Part shown: one piece after another, positions 8,368 to 14,629 of the stretch
How the letters are laid out: each line of letters starts with the position of its first letter
Position numbering within the stretch: the stretch's first letter is position 1
Assembly: GCA_034190295.1 (NCBI GenBank)
Contig: JAXHSW010000207.1
Span: 1 to 16,785 of the forward strand
Reading direction: 5' to 3'
Source: Okeania sp034190295
Lineage (GTDB): Bacteria; Cyanobacteriota; Cyanobacteriia; Cyanobacteriales; Microcoleaceae
DNA length: 16,785 nt
Program-made: the position numbers and the translations under genes
Notes under the pieces: generated by a model
Database searches by the model: none
The model's input: only the letters and a program-made list of their open reading frames with translations
Told to the model about the DNA's origin: nothing

Positions 8368-8471
8368 ATACCATTTCTCCATGAAGTTGCGCTTAATATA
8401 AAGATGACAATAGTCAGTTTAATAAGGTCTGAGCAATAATTATTAAGCGCATTGTTACAGAGAAATGGTAT
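8368..8471. mobile_element. 104-bp MITE-like element with ATACCATTTCTC ends
   Basis: ATACCATTTCTC at the left is the exact reverse complement of GAGAAATGGTAT at the right, and a second nested pair, GCGCTTAATA (8389-8398) and TATTAAGCGC (8441-8450), lies inside. The element is too short to encode a protein. A target duplication could not be resolved. The class is inferred from its size and perfect 12-bp ends. Confidence 0.65.
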
Positions 8472-8499
8472 GACCGAATTATTAATTATTAATAATTAA

Positions 8500-8612
8500 A
8501 TGATTCTGATTTAAAGCCTCCCCTTTTAAGGAAAAAAAAAGAGAATATTCCTTATATTCAATTCCGTAACGGTTTTAACCAGAGGTAATTATCAATTATC
8601 CATTATCCATTA
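8500..8612 (-). repeat. Dispersed CCCCTTTTAAGG repeat, inverted copy
   Basis: Read on the minus strand this is TAATGGATAATTGATAATT, then ACCTCTGG, a spacer of about 50 bases, CCTTAAAAGGGGAGGCTTTAAA. The same order occurs on the plus strand at 14430-14545 and 6275-6432, with a shorter version near 10255-10345. It is non-coding. Confidence 0.6.
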
Positions 8613-8646
8613 ATGAATTCTTCCTTCTTTCTTCAACCCCAATCAA

Positions 8647-10056
8647 ATGAATCTGTTATTAAATTTTATCTCTCTAATTGGAATTGTAATTCTGTGCTTT
8701 ATTGCATGGTTAGGTTCAGAAAATCGCCTAATTATTCCTTGGAAAGTTATATTTTGGGGAATAGGATTACAACTATTTATTGGTTTGCTCATATTTGTAT
8801 TACCAACCCGCGACCTAATTGCACAAATTAATAATCTTTTAAATACAGTACTAGATGCTTCAGAAGCAGGGGCAAGATTTTTATTTGGCGGCTCTAATTC
8901 AGCAATTGTCCCAGACCCTAATCGCATTGTTGGACCAGGCCCCGCAGCTAGATGGATAGTTAGAACCGTGGGTACTCCTTATGTAGAAATTCCAGGCGAT
9001 CGCCTCACCCCGGATAATCTGAATTTGGGCTTTATTTTTGCCTTTCGTTCTCTCCCACAAATAATCTTTTTTTCTGGGTTAATTAGTCTATTATATCGAC
9101 TAAATATTATTCAGCCCATCGTTAAATTGTTTGCTAAAATTTTCCAAAAAACAATGAACATTAGTGGGGCAGAATCTTTATCTGGAGCTGCCAATATATT
9201 CGTAGGAATAGAATCAGCAATTGCCGTCAAACCATATCTAAAGGATATGACTCGCAGCGAACTTTGTACTATTTTATCTTGTTGTTTCGGTTCGATCGCC
9301 TCTTCAATATTAGGCATATATGCAATTATTCTCAGACCAAGCTTTCCTGGTATTACTGGACATTTAGTCTCAGCATCAATAATGACTATTCCTGCTTGTT
9401 TTGTACTATCGAAACTCTTGATACCAGAAACAGAGAAACCGAAAACTTTAGGTCATATTCCATCTGAGAAAAAAAAAGAAAATGACCAATTACCAAACCC
9501 AATGGATAGTTTAATGAATGGAGGGATAGATGGAGTAAAAATGGCAGTAGGAATTGTGGCAGTAATTATTGTAATTTTAGGATTACTTGCATTAGTTAAT
9601 GCCATATTTAATGGTTTAGCAAATCTACCAAGTCCTCTAGGAAATATATTTAAAATAATTACTGTACAAAATATCTTAGGAGCGATATTCTTACCCCTAA
9701 CTTTTCTCACCGGAGTATCTCTAGAATGGAATGAACTTTGGCAAGTTTCAATATTAATTGGACGTAGATTATTTGAAACCAGCATCCCTCCTTATTTTAC
9801 TTTGGCACAACTAAAAGCTGCCGGAGAAATTAGCGATCGTGGCTTACTAATAGTTAGTTATGTTCTTTGTGGTTTTACCCACATAGCATCCTATGGAATT
9901 TTTGTCGGTGGAATATCAAATCTCATACCATCGAGGCGATCGGAACTTTCTGCTCTTGGTTGGAAAGCTTTATGGGTTGGTACTCTTGCTACCTTAATGA
10001 CAGGTTGTGTCGCCGGATTATTTGATTTTGGCGACCCTACTATTTTAGGTTTGTAG
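8647..10056 (+). CDS. CNT-family (NupC-like) transporter with an altered substrate site
   Basis: A 469-residue membrane protein of the concentrative nucleoside transporter family. Family landmarks: GARFLFGG (75-82), GFIFAFRSLPQIIFFSGL (128-145), SLSGAANIFVG (177-187), KPYLKDMTRSEL (195-206), the GRRLFE segment (372-377) and VLCGFTHIASYGIFVGGI (406-423), with hydrophobic spans throughout. Known members use Na+ or H+ to import nucleosides. Here the residues that contact the nucleoside in Vibrio CNT are changed: GQTEAP reads GIESAI (187-192), the signature NEFVAY reads TSIPPY (378-383), and the Asn of CGFAN is His412. The substrate is therefore open; the fold assignment is secure. The ATG at 8647 is chosen because membrane segment 1 begins at once; no Shine-Dalgarno site is visible. 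No neighbouring gene suggests a pathway. Confidence 0.9.
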   Translation: MNLLLNFISLIGIVILCFIAWLGSENRLIIPWKVIFWGIGLQLFIGLLIFVLPTRDLIAQINNLLNTVLDASEAGARFLFGGSNSAIVPDPNRIVGPGPAARWIVRTVGTPYVEIPGDRLTPDNLNLGFIFAFRSLPQIIFFSGLISLLYRLNIIQPIVKLFAKIFQKTMNISGAESLSGAANIFVGIESAIAVKPYLKDMTRSELCTILSCCFGSIASSILGIYAIILRPSFPGITGHLVSASIMTIPACFVLSKLLIPETEKPKTLGHIPSEKKKENDQLPNPMDSLMNGGIDGVKMAVGIVAVIIVILGLLALVNAIFNGLANLPSPLGNIFKIITVQNILGAIFLPLTFLTGVSLEWNELWQVSILIGRRLFETSIPPYFTLAQLKAAGEISDRGLLIVSYVLCGFTHIASYGIFVGGISNLIPSRRSELSALGWKALWVGTLATLMTGCVAGLFDFGDPTILGL

Positions 10057-10133
10057 TAGATGGTAGGTAGTAGGTGGTAGGTTAATAGTTGAATATTGTG
10101 AGAAATTTAACTGATAATTTATAGCCATTGCAA

Positions 10134-10228
10134 TTAGATATTTCCATAAAAGAGAGAATAGGGAGAAATAATTGATAATTTATAGATGAAAATTGATTTA
10201 ATTTTTGATTTTTTGAGATGTCTATTAG
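10134..10228. repeat. Second copy of the TTAGACATCTCC-type element
   Basis: It opens with TTAGATATTTCC and closes with GAGATGTCTATTAG, matching 5969-6042 in order and interior words. It lies about 80 bases downstream of the CNT gene. In both places this element is followed within a few hundred bases by the GGGTTTGCTGA-type remnant. Confidence 0.5.
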
Positions 10229-10289
10229 TACTCTTTACTTACCGAATAATTAAGATTTAAAGCCTCTCCTTTAAAGGAGAAACAAGAAT

Positions 10290-10517
10290 TTTTTTCCCCT
10301 TTCAAGGGGAGGCTTCAAGGCGCGAATTATTTAATTATTTAATTATTTAATTATTAATTCTTCGGTAAAAATTGTAAGAATGATTTTTCTGCCCAACTAT
10401 GCGTCTAAAAGACTAACTTTTTGAGCGCTTTAGACGTGATACCAGGCACTTTTTTCGCCCCCAAAAAGCCTAAAACTTTTATATTTCAATGCTTTTAGAT
10501 TTAATCAGCAAACCCTA
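10290..10517. mobile_element. Right-end remnant of the GGGTTTGCTGA-type element
   Basis: About 225 bp match 6360-6588 at roughly 80 percent by eye: CAAGGGGAGGCTTCAAGG, a run of AATTATTT units, TTCTTCGGTAA, the hairpin CTAAAAGACT/AGCGCTTTAG, CCCCCAAAAAG, and the terminus TCAGCAAACCCTAA. The terminus is a closer match to the inverse of GGGTTTGCTGA than the copy at 6572. No left end was found, so this is a one-ended remnant. Confidence 0.55.
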
Positions 10518-10853
10518 ATTATTAATTGTTGAAAGTACTTCCCGTTGCCCGTGAGGTACACATCTAGTAGGCAAGATGCCCGCACTACAATAATTTTACC
10601 ATTCAAACCTGTACATCATTTGTCCGAAATATGCTGTATGTAATATTAACTTTCCTCCTTGCCTCTGCTATACAACTTTTTTTTCAGATACTGTATACCT
10701 AAATCATTCTGACTATAATGATGATAATTTACAGAAAAAAATTAATTTGGAAGTTTAAAATAGTAATTCCAAATCATTTATCAAAAATATAAGGATATTT
10801 AACGAAGTCAGAAGTCTGCAAGTCTGCAAGTCAGCAAGTGTACCCACCCCTAA

Positions 10854-10896
10854 CCCCTCCCAGGAGGGGAAGTAGGGGATTTGAGCTTCGCTCAAA
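10854..10896. repeat. Two adjacent small hairpins
   Basis: CCCCTCC-CA-GGAGGGG (10854-10869) and TTTGAGC-TTC-GCTCAAA (10880-10896) are perfect 7-bp stems placed eleven bases apart. Related CCTCC/GGAGG hairpins occur near 190 and 7105. They run directly into the inverted repeat that follows. Confidence 0.6.
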
Positions 10897-10957
10897 AATA
10901 TTGCGCCTGAAAAGGCGGGGTTTTAGACCCATGTTATTTTGATAAAACATCTGAAAC
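10894..10957 (+). repeat. Inverted-repeat copy flanking the CNT gene (right)
   Basis: Reverse-complement partner of 8182-8244. The core (10894-10929) carries GCGCCTGAAAAGGCG followed by GGGTTTTAGACC, and the outer part a TTTTGATAAAA tract. The two copies are about 2.7 kb apart and face each other. Confidence 0.65.
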
Positions 10958-11039
10958 TTGGACTCCTGTTCCCTAAATTCAAAGATATTTTTATAACTGA
11001 TAACTGATAACTGATAACTGAAATAGGATAGCTATATAT

Positions 11040-11612
11040 ATGAAAAAATGGCGCTTAATTAGCATCGGATTATTAACAGCTCTAACTTTATTTATTTTCA
11101 ACTATATTGTCGGAAATTGGCATCAAATATCCTTACTTAAACCTGCCCAAGCTGAAGATATTAGTAATTCATTGATCGCTTTGAATTCTCTCTCATATAA
11201 AGATAGTAAATTTGAGATTGGAATTATAGAAGGTTATCAACAAAAAATTATTGCTGGTGTACCAGTATTTGAATCGCCAGAAGGAAATTTAGCTTATACT
11301 GTAGTAGTCAAACCTCAAGTTAATTTACAACAATTAGATAATCAAACTTTAGCAATAATTGCCATAAATGAATTTGCTAGAGGCGAAGGTTTTCAACCAC
11401 AAGAATTTCAAGTAATTAAATCAGGAGAAATTACTTTACCTTGGAGTGGTAGTTTAACAATGAATAATAATACACAACCGATAAGTGGAATAATTTTAGC
11501 CCGTCAGATTGATAAAAATGTATTTTTATTGTTAATTAGTACCACAGAAGCAAAAGCAGAAAAAATTACCCAAGTTTTGCAAGTTTTATCCAATAGTTTA
11601 AAAGCAGTTTAA
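11040..11612 (+). CDS. Exported protein of unknown function
   Basis: A 190-residue protein. Residues 1-38 look like a signal peptide: MKKWR, a hydrophobic core (ISIGLLTALTLFIFNYIV) and a likely cleavage site after PAQA, so the mature part would be periplasmic. The mature part opens with SYKDSKFEIGIIEGY and reads as alternating strands and helices without Cys or any catalytic motif. The style (FEIGIIEGY, GNLAYTVVV, ISGIILARQ) reminds me of conserved cyanobacterial proteins of unknown function, but I cannot name a family. A weak AGGA lies eleven bases upstream. It is followed after 242 bases by the DUF3318 gene on the same strand; the tandem repeat between them makes a tight operon unlikely. 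Confidence 0.8.
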   Translation: MKKWRLISIGLLTALTLFIFNYIVGNWHQISLLKPAQAEDISNSLIALNSLSYKDSKFEIGIIEGYQQKIIAGVPVFESPEGNLAYTVVVKPQVNLQQLDNQTLAIIAINEFARGEGFQPQEFQVIKSGEITLPWSGSLTMNNNTQPISGIILARQIDKNVFLLLISTTEAKAEKITQVLQVLSNSLKAV

Positions 11613-11633
11613 TTCCAATAAAAAAATTCTGCT

Positions 11634-11830
11634 TATAGCAGTCTAAGGAAAGGTTAGGACAGATAGATAGCTTAAAACTCAGACAACATAATATTTTTCC
11701 TTGTTCCTTCTTCCTTGTTCCTTCTTCCTTCTGCTATTTATAGCAGTCGAAGGAAAGGTTAGGACAGATAGAAAGTTTAAAACTCAGACAACGTAATATT
11801 TTTCCTTGTTCCTTCTTCCTTCTTCTTTCT
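11634..11830. repeat. 105-bp tandem duplication in the leader of the DUF3318 gene
   Basis: TATAGCAGTCTAAGGAAAGG at 11634 returns as TATAGCAGTCGAAGGAAAGG at 11739, and the match continues through TTAGGACAGATAGA, AAACTCAGACAAC and TAATATTTTTCC into CTTGTTCCTTCTTC runs. Period is 105 bp, with only a few differences. The second unit ends about 25 bases before the start codon at 11855. Confidence 0.88.
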
Positions 11831-11854
11831 TCCTTTTTCCTTAATTTAAAAATT

Positions 11855-12466
11855 ATGAATCCAGAACTTTCCGAAACTACCCGCTTATTAGATATCATGC
11901 CTGCTTCTGGGCGGATGATGACAAAAATAGTTGGTAAAAATCAACAATCTAAAATTATTGAAACAACCTTTCCTTTACCTTGGAAAAATGACCGGGTAAT
12001 CTACCTAAATTTTGATTTATGGATGAATTTACCCAAAGAACAACGAGACTTGATCATGCTACGAACTGTCAATTGGTTATGTGAAATTAAATGGTTTAAG
12101 CCTAATCTGAATCAAGGTATTTTTGCAGTTGGTTTAATAGGAGTAATTTCCCAATTAAGCGAAGCAGATGTAGTGGGAATATTAGTTGCTGGTGGTTTAA
12201 GTACAATTGGTTTAATCAAAATTTGGCAAAATAATCATAGTACACAAACAGAATTAGCAGCAGATGAAATGGCAATTAGAGTAGCAACCAGACGAGGTTA
12301 TCAAGAAACTGAAGCAGCAAATTATTTATTACAAGGAATAGAAAATGTAGCCAAAATTGAAGGGCGTAATAATTTCAACTTTAGCGAGTTAGTTAGGTGT
12401 CAAAATTTAAGAGCGATCGCTGGTTTATCTCCTGTAGCAGTTCCAGAAAAAGTGAAGAAAGAATAA
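11855..12466 (+). CDS. DUF3318 family protein, possible M48-like pseudo-peptidase
   Basis: A 203-residue protein that I recognise as the cyanobacterial DUF3318 family by MNPEL, RLLDIMPASGRM (10-21), PLPWKNDR (40-47), WFKPNL (80-85) and CQNLRAIAGLSPV (182-194). Residues 87-124 are hydrophobic and may form a membrane hairpin. The function is unknown. The order of parts is like an M48 metallopeptidase: a strand and helix where HExxH would be (IYLNFDLWMNLPKEQRDLIMLRTVNWL, given here only as 49-75), the hydrophobic pair, then TELAADEMAIRVATRRGY, which resembles the E-x-x-A-D zinc-ligand segment (Glu133, Asp137). The HExxH itself is absent, so it should not be an active peptidase. No Shine-Dalgarno site is seen; the start is fixed by the family N-terminus. 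It carries a HIP1 site near its end. Confidence 0.88.
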   Translation: MNPELSETTRLLDIMPASGRMMTKIVGKNQQSKIIETTFPLPWKNDRVIYLNFDLWMNLPKEQRDLIMLRTVNWLCEIKWFKPNLNQGIFAVGLIGVISQLSEADVVGILVAGGLSTIGLIKIWQNNHSTQTELAADEMAIRVATRRGYQETEAANYLLQGIENVAKIEGRNNFNFSELVRCQNLRAIAGLSPVAVPEKVKKE

Positions 12467-12477
12467 TTGTAAATTGT

Positions 12478-12497
12478 AGTGGGAGCATCTTGCTCCC
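12478..12497. terminator. Hairpin after the DUF3318 gene
   Basis: AGTGGGAGCATCTTGCTCCC begins eleven bases after the stop codon and is identical to 6939-6958. The stem is 7 bp with a 3-base loop, but the bases after it are TGGGAAAT, not a T-run. It is best read as a dispersed hairpin repeat that may stabilise or end the transcript. Confidence 0.35.
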
Positions 12498-12636
12498 TGG
12501 GAAATAGGGAGTCGGAAAATACTTTGGCACTTGTGAGTATCGTAAAGTACTACTCCAGATAGCGAGATCGCACATGAAAAAACAGCTAAATTTTTGTTAA
12601 AATTAAGACAACATATCAAATATGGATGGGTAAGTA

Positions 12637-13503
12637 ATGACGGAAACAAAGATTCAAACTGAACTACTACGGCCTTTTCCTGACCATACCCAACTACCAG
12701 AGTCAGACGCTACATTTGTGAAAAACTTCCAAGAGCATCCCCAAAGTATTATTCTTACAGATTCTATTACCCCCGTTTTGCAACGTATTCACCCTGACGG
12801 AAAATACGCCATCGGACAAGACTGTGGCATTTATTGGCGGGAAACAGACCCTCCCGAGCAAGGTGCAGTCTGCCCAGATTGGTTTTATGTTCCTAATGTA
12901 CCGCCTTTACTGGATGGTCAATATCGTCGCTCTTACGTTCTCCCCAGAGAAAAAGTTCCACCATCTATTGCTTTAGAATTGGCATCAGGAGATGGTTCAG
13001 AAGAAAGAGATCAAACGCCTCTATCCCAAACATCTGAAGGAAAGAAAATTAAACCAGGAAAGTTTTGGGTATACGAACAGGTAGTCAAAATTGCTTATTA
13101 CGGCATTTACGAAATTATCAGCGGCCATCTGGAAGTTTATCATTTGGAGAATGGGTCTTATTATCGGATGTCACCAAATGAGCGTGGTCACTATCCCATT
13201 GAGGAATTGGGAGTAGAATTAGGACTTTGGGAAGGTAATTATGACAATCAATTGATGTTGTGGTTGCGTTGGTGGGATGCAGAAGGTAATTTGCTGTTAA
13301 TAGGAAACGAACGTGCTGAAATTGAAAAGGCAAGAGCTGAACGTGCTGAATCTGAACTTGAACGTACTGAATCTGAACTTGAAAGGGCGTTGCTTGTCCA
13401 AAGGAATGCTATTTCTCGGTTGTTGGCAATGGAGTTAAGTATGGAGGAAGTTTCTGAAACTCTCGGTTTGAGTGTTGAGGAAGTTCAGAAAATTTTGGAG
13501 TAA
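12637..13503 (+). CDS. Uma2 (DUF820) family endonuclease-like protein, intact copy
   Basis: A 288-residue protein of the Uma2 family, a PD-(D/E)xK-fold group greatly expanded in cyanobacteria and often annotated as endonuclease; its biological role is not established. Likely core residues are Asp81 in CPDWFYVP, Glu114 in ALELAS, and the GKFWVYEQ segment with Lys142. The C-terminal half carries the subfamily words NERGHYPIEELGVELG and WLRWWDAEG, then a charged coiled coil (225-255) with ERAESELERTESELER, and a helix-turn-helix-like end (SMEEVSETLGLSVEEVQKI). The start at 12637 is preferred because the upstream ATGGATGGG runs into TAA within three codons. The gene has a near-identical truncated neighbour 413 bases downstream. 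Confidence 0.92.
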   Translation: MTETKIQTELLRPFPDHTQLPESDATFVKNFQEHPQSIILTDSITPVLQRIHPDGKYAIGQDCGIYWRETDPPEQGAVCPDWFYVPNVPPLLDGQYRRSYVLPREKVPPSIALELASGDGSEERDQTPLSQTSEGKKIKPGKFWVYEQVVKIAYYGIYEIISGHLEVYHLENGSYYRMSPNERGHYPIEELGVELGLWEGNYDNQLMLWLRWWDAEGNLLLIGNERAEIEKARAERAESELERTESELERALLVQRNAISRLLAMELSMEEVSETLGLSVEEVQKILE

Positions 13504-13518
13504 TAGACATCAAAACAA

Positions 13519-13570
13519 TTTAGGGATGTTCCATGGAACGCTCCTACTAATCTGTCAGATAATCCCTAAA
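13519..13570. repeat. Stem-loop repeat with GTTCCATGGAAC palindrome
   Basis: TTTAGGGAT (13519-13527) pairs with ATCCCTAAA (13562-13570), and the perfect 12-bp palindrome GTTCCATGGAAC sits at 13528-13539. It lies 15 bases after the stop codon of the intact Uma2 gene and ends where similarity with the leader of that gene begins again, i.e. at the junction of the tandem duplication. Confidence 0.6.
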
Positions 13571-13716
13571 AACAGCTAAATTTTTGCTAAAATCAGACAA
13601 CATCAGGACTTACGCAAATTCTTAGACAATAAGCTATCCATAGAGGGCGCAATTCGGCAGCTCTGGCGGAGCGCCAATGCCATTCGCCCCTACTAGATAT
13701 GGCGCTTGGTGCGTAA

Positions 13717-13880
13717 TATCATGTCCGGTTGAATACTTATTATTAAGATAGTAGGGGAGCAGGGGAGCAGGGGAGTAGGGGAGTAGGGGAGTAGGGGAGT
13801 AGGGGAGTAGGGAAAATAGAAATATTTACTGTTTAAGCAATAGGATAAGTTTTTTCATCACTAATTATCCGGACATGATA
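13717..13880. mobile_element. TAA-duplicating MITE-like element nested in the previous one
   Basis: Ends TATCATGTCCGG and CCGGACATGATA are perfect 12-bp inverted repeats, flanked on each side by TAA (13714-13716 and 13881-13883). Removing the element and one TAA restores the right end of the host element, which is direct proof in the sequence of an insertion. Length is 164 bp, too short for a transposase. The three-base duplication of TAA resembles the target habit of some IS5-group elements; that link is inference. Confidence 0.85.
13751..13813. repeat. GTAGGGGA octamer tandem repeat
   Basis: About eight copies of an 8-bp unit, GTAGGGGA or GCAGGGGA, head to tail inside the nested element. 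The sister element at 7029-7317 has no such array, so it was gained or expanded after the family split. Confidence 0.85.
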
Positions 13881-13916
13881 TAAGTCCTGAATATATCAAA
13901 TATGGATGGATTAGTA

Positions 13917-14429
13917 ATGACGGAAACAAACATTCAAACTGAACTACTACGGTCTTTTCCTGACCATACCCAACTGCCAGAGTCAGATGGTACATTTGTG
14001 AAAAACTTCCAAGAACATCCTCAAAGTATTATTCTTACAGACTCCATTACCCCAGTGTTGCAGCGTATTCACCCTGACGGACAATACGCCATCGGACAAG
14101 ACTGTGGCATTTATTGGCGGGAAACAGACCCTCCCGAACAAGGTGCAGTCTGTCCAGATTGGTTCTATGTTCCCAATGTACCCCCTTTACTGGATGGTCA
14201 ATATCATCGCTCTTACCTTCTCCCCAGAGAAAAAGTTCCACCATTTATTGCTTTAGAATTGGCGTCAGGGGATGGTTCAGAAGAAAGAGATAAAACCCCT
14301 CTATCCCAAACATCTAAAGGAAAGAAAATTAAACCAGGAAAGTTTTGGGTATACGAACAGATAATCGAAATTACTTATTATGGCATTTACGAAATTATCA
14401 GCGGTCATCATATAGGAAGTTTTCAATAA
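13917..14429 (+). pseudogene. Truncated tandem copy of the Uma2 gene
   Basis: From the ATG at 13917 it encodes 170 residues. The first 164 match the intact copy at 12637 with 13 substitutions (about 92 percent), and keep PDWFYVP, ALELAS and GKFWVYEQ. After IISGH the frame passes into unrelated residues (HIGSFQ) and stops, so the LGVELG region, the WLRWWDAEG motif and the coiled-coil tail are missing, about 120 residues. The break falls where a dispersed repeat starts (14430). An in-frame ATG at 13902 exists only in this copy, because TAA of copy 1 is TTA here; the shared start is preferred. Two mobile elements separate the conserved leader motif AACAGCTAAATTTTTG from the gene. The product is probably inactive or a dead remnant, though the catalytic core is formally intact. 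Confidence 0.85.
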
Positions 14430-14545
14430 TGAATAATGAATAATTACCTCTCCTTGAAAAGAAGAGGATTGACTAATCATGAAAATTTTTATTTATTATC
14501 CCCTTAAAAGGGGAGGCTTTAAACCAAAATTTTTCGGTAATCAAA
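14430..14545 (+). repeat. Dispersed CCCCTTAAAAGGGG repeat at the Uma2 truncation point
   Basis: AATGAATAATGAATAATT, then ACCTCTCC, AGGATTGACTAA and CCCCTTAAAAGGGGAGGC, followed by AAACCAAAATTTTTCGGTAA. The same order occurs at 6275-6432 and, inverted, at 8500-8612; the last part also resembles the inner edge of the 130-bp inverted repeats. It is non-coding. Confidence 0.65.
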
Positions 14546-14565
14546 ATTGTCAGGTTCGTATTTAT

Positions 14566-14629
14566 AGTCATTATCTGCAACCTGCTTCATTAGAAGGAGA
14601 GGGTATTAAGTCCTCTCCAGATAATGACT
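14566..14629 (-). terminator. Nested inverted repeats after the 418-residue protein gene
   Basis: AGTCATTATCTG (14566-14577) pairs exactly with CAGATAATGACT (14618-14629), and inside lies GGAGAGG (14596-14602) with CCTCTCC (14612-14618). The right arm abuts the stop codon at 14630. The two stems share base 14618, so they are probably alternatives. There is no strong T-run on the minus strand (CTCTCCTTCTAATG), so a classical intrinsic terminator is uncertain; a bidirectional terminator or protein-binding cruciform is also possible. Confidence 0.5.

Larger units (their letters stand above)
7878..8646. other. Gene-free repeat block upstream of the CNT transporter gene
   Basis: No supported gene. 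It contains an unassigned stretch (7878-8180) with a GGGCATATTGCCC hairpin near 8088, half of an inverted repeat shared with 10894-10957, a MITE-like element at 8368-8471 and an inverted copy of a CCCCTTTTAAGG repeat at 8500-8612. No clear promoter or Shine-Dalgarno site for the gene at 8647 could be chosen. Confidence 0.6.
10518..11039. other. Gene-free stretch upstream of the exported protein gene
   Basis: It holds a hairpin-type repeat (GGCAAGATGCCCGCACTAC, 10570-10588), short CTGCAAGT repeats near 10816, two hairpins at 10854-10896, half of an inverted repeat at 10894-10957, and four TAACTGA heptamers at about 10993-11020. No gene is seen, and no promoter could be assigned with confidence. 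Confidence 0.55.
13603..13890. mobile_element. MITE-like element with TCAGGACTTACGCA ends, interrupted
   Basis: The left end TCAGGACTTACGCA (13603-13616) is matched exactly by a right end that is split: TGCGTAA (13710-13716) and GTCCTGA (13884-13890). Joining the two halves gives a perfect 14-bp inverted end and an original element of 121 bp. It interrupts the leader of Uma2 copy 2: copy 1 reads GACAACA-TATCAAATATGG across this point. A clear target duplication is not preserved (ACA on the left, ATA on the right). The interior is richer in GC than its surroundings and has no gene. Confidence 0.8.

Noticed and set aside
12393..12649. Minus-strand frames across the end of DUF3318 and the Uma2 leader
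   Set aside because: They overlap the conserved C-terminus of DUF3318 and a hairpin repeat and have no coding features.
13902..13916. Upstream in-frame ATG as the start of Uma2 copy 2
   Set aside because: In copy 1 the matching position reads ATGGATGGGTAA, so the common ancestral start must be the later ATG (12637/13917).
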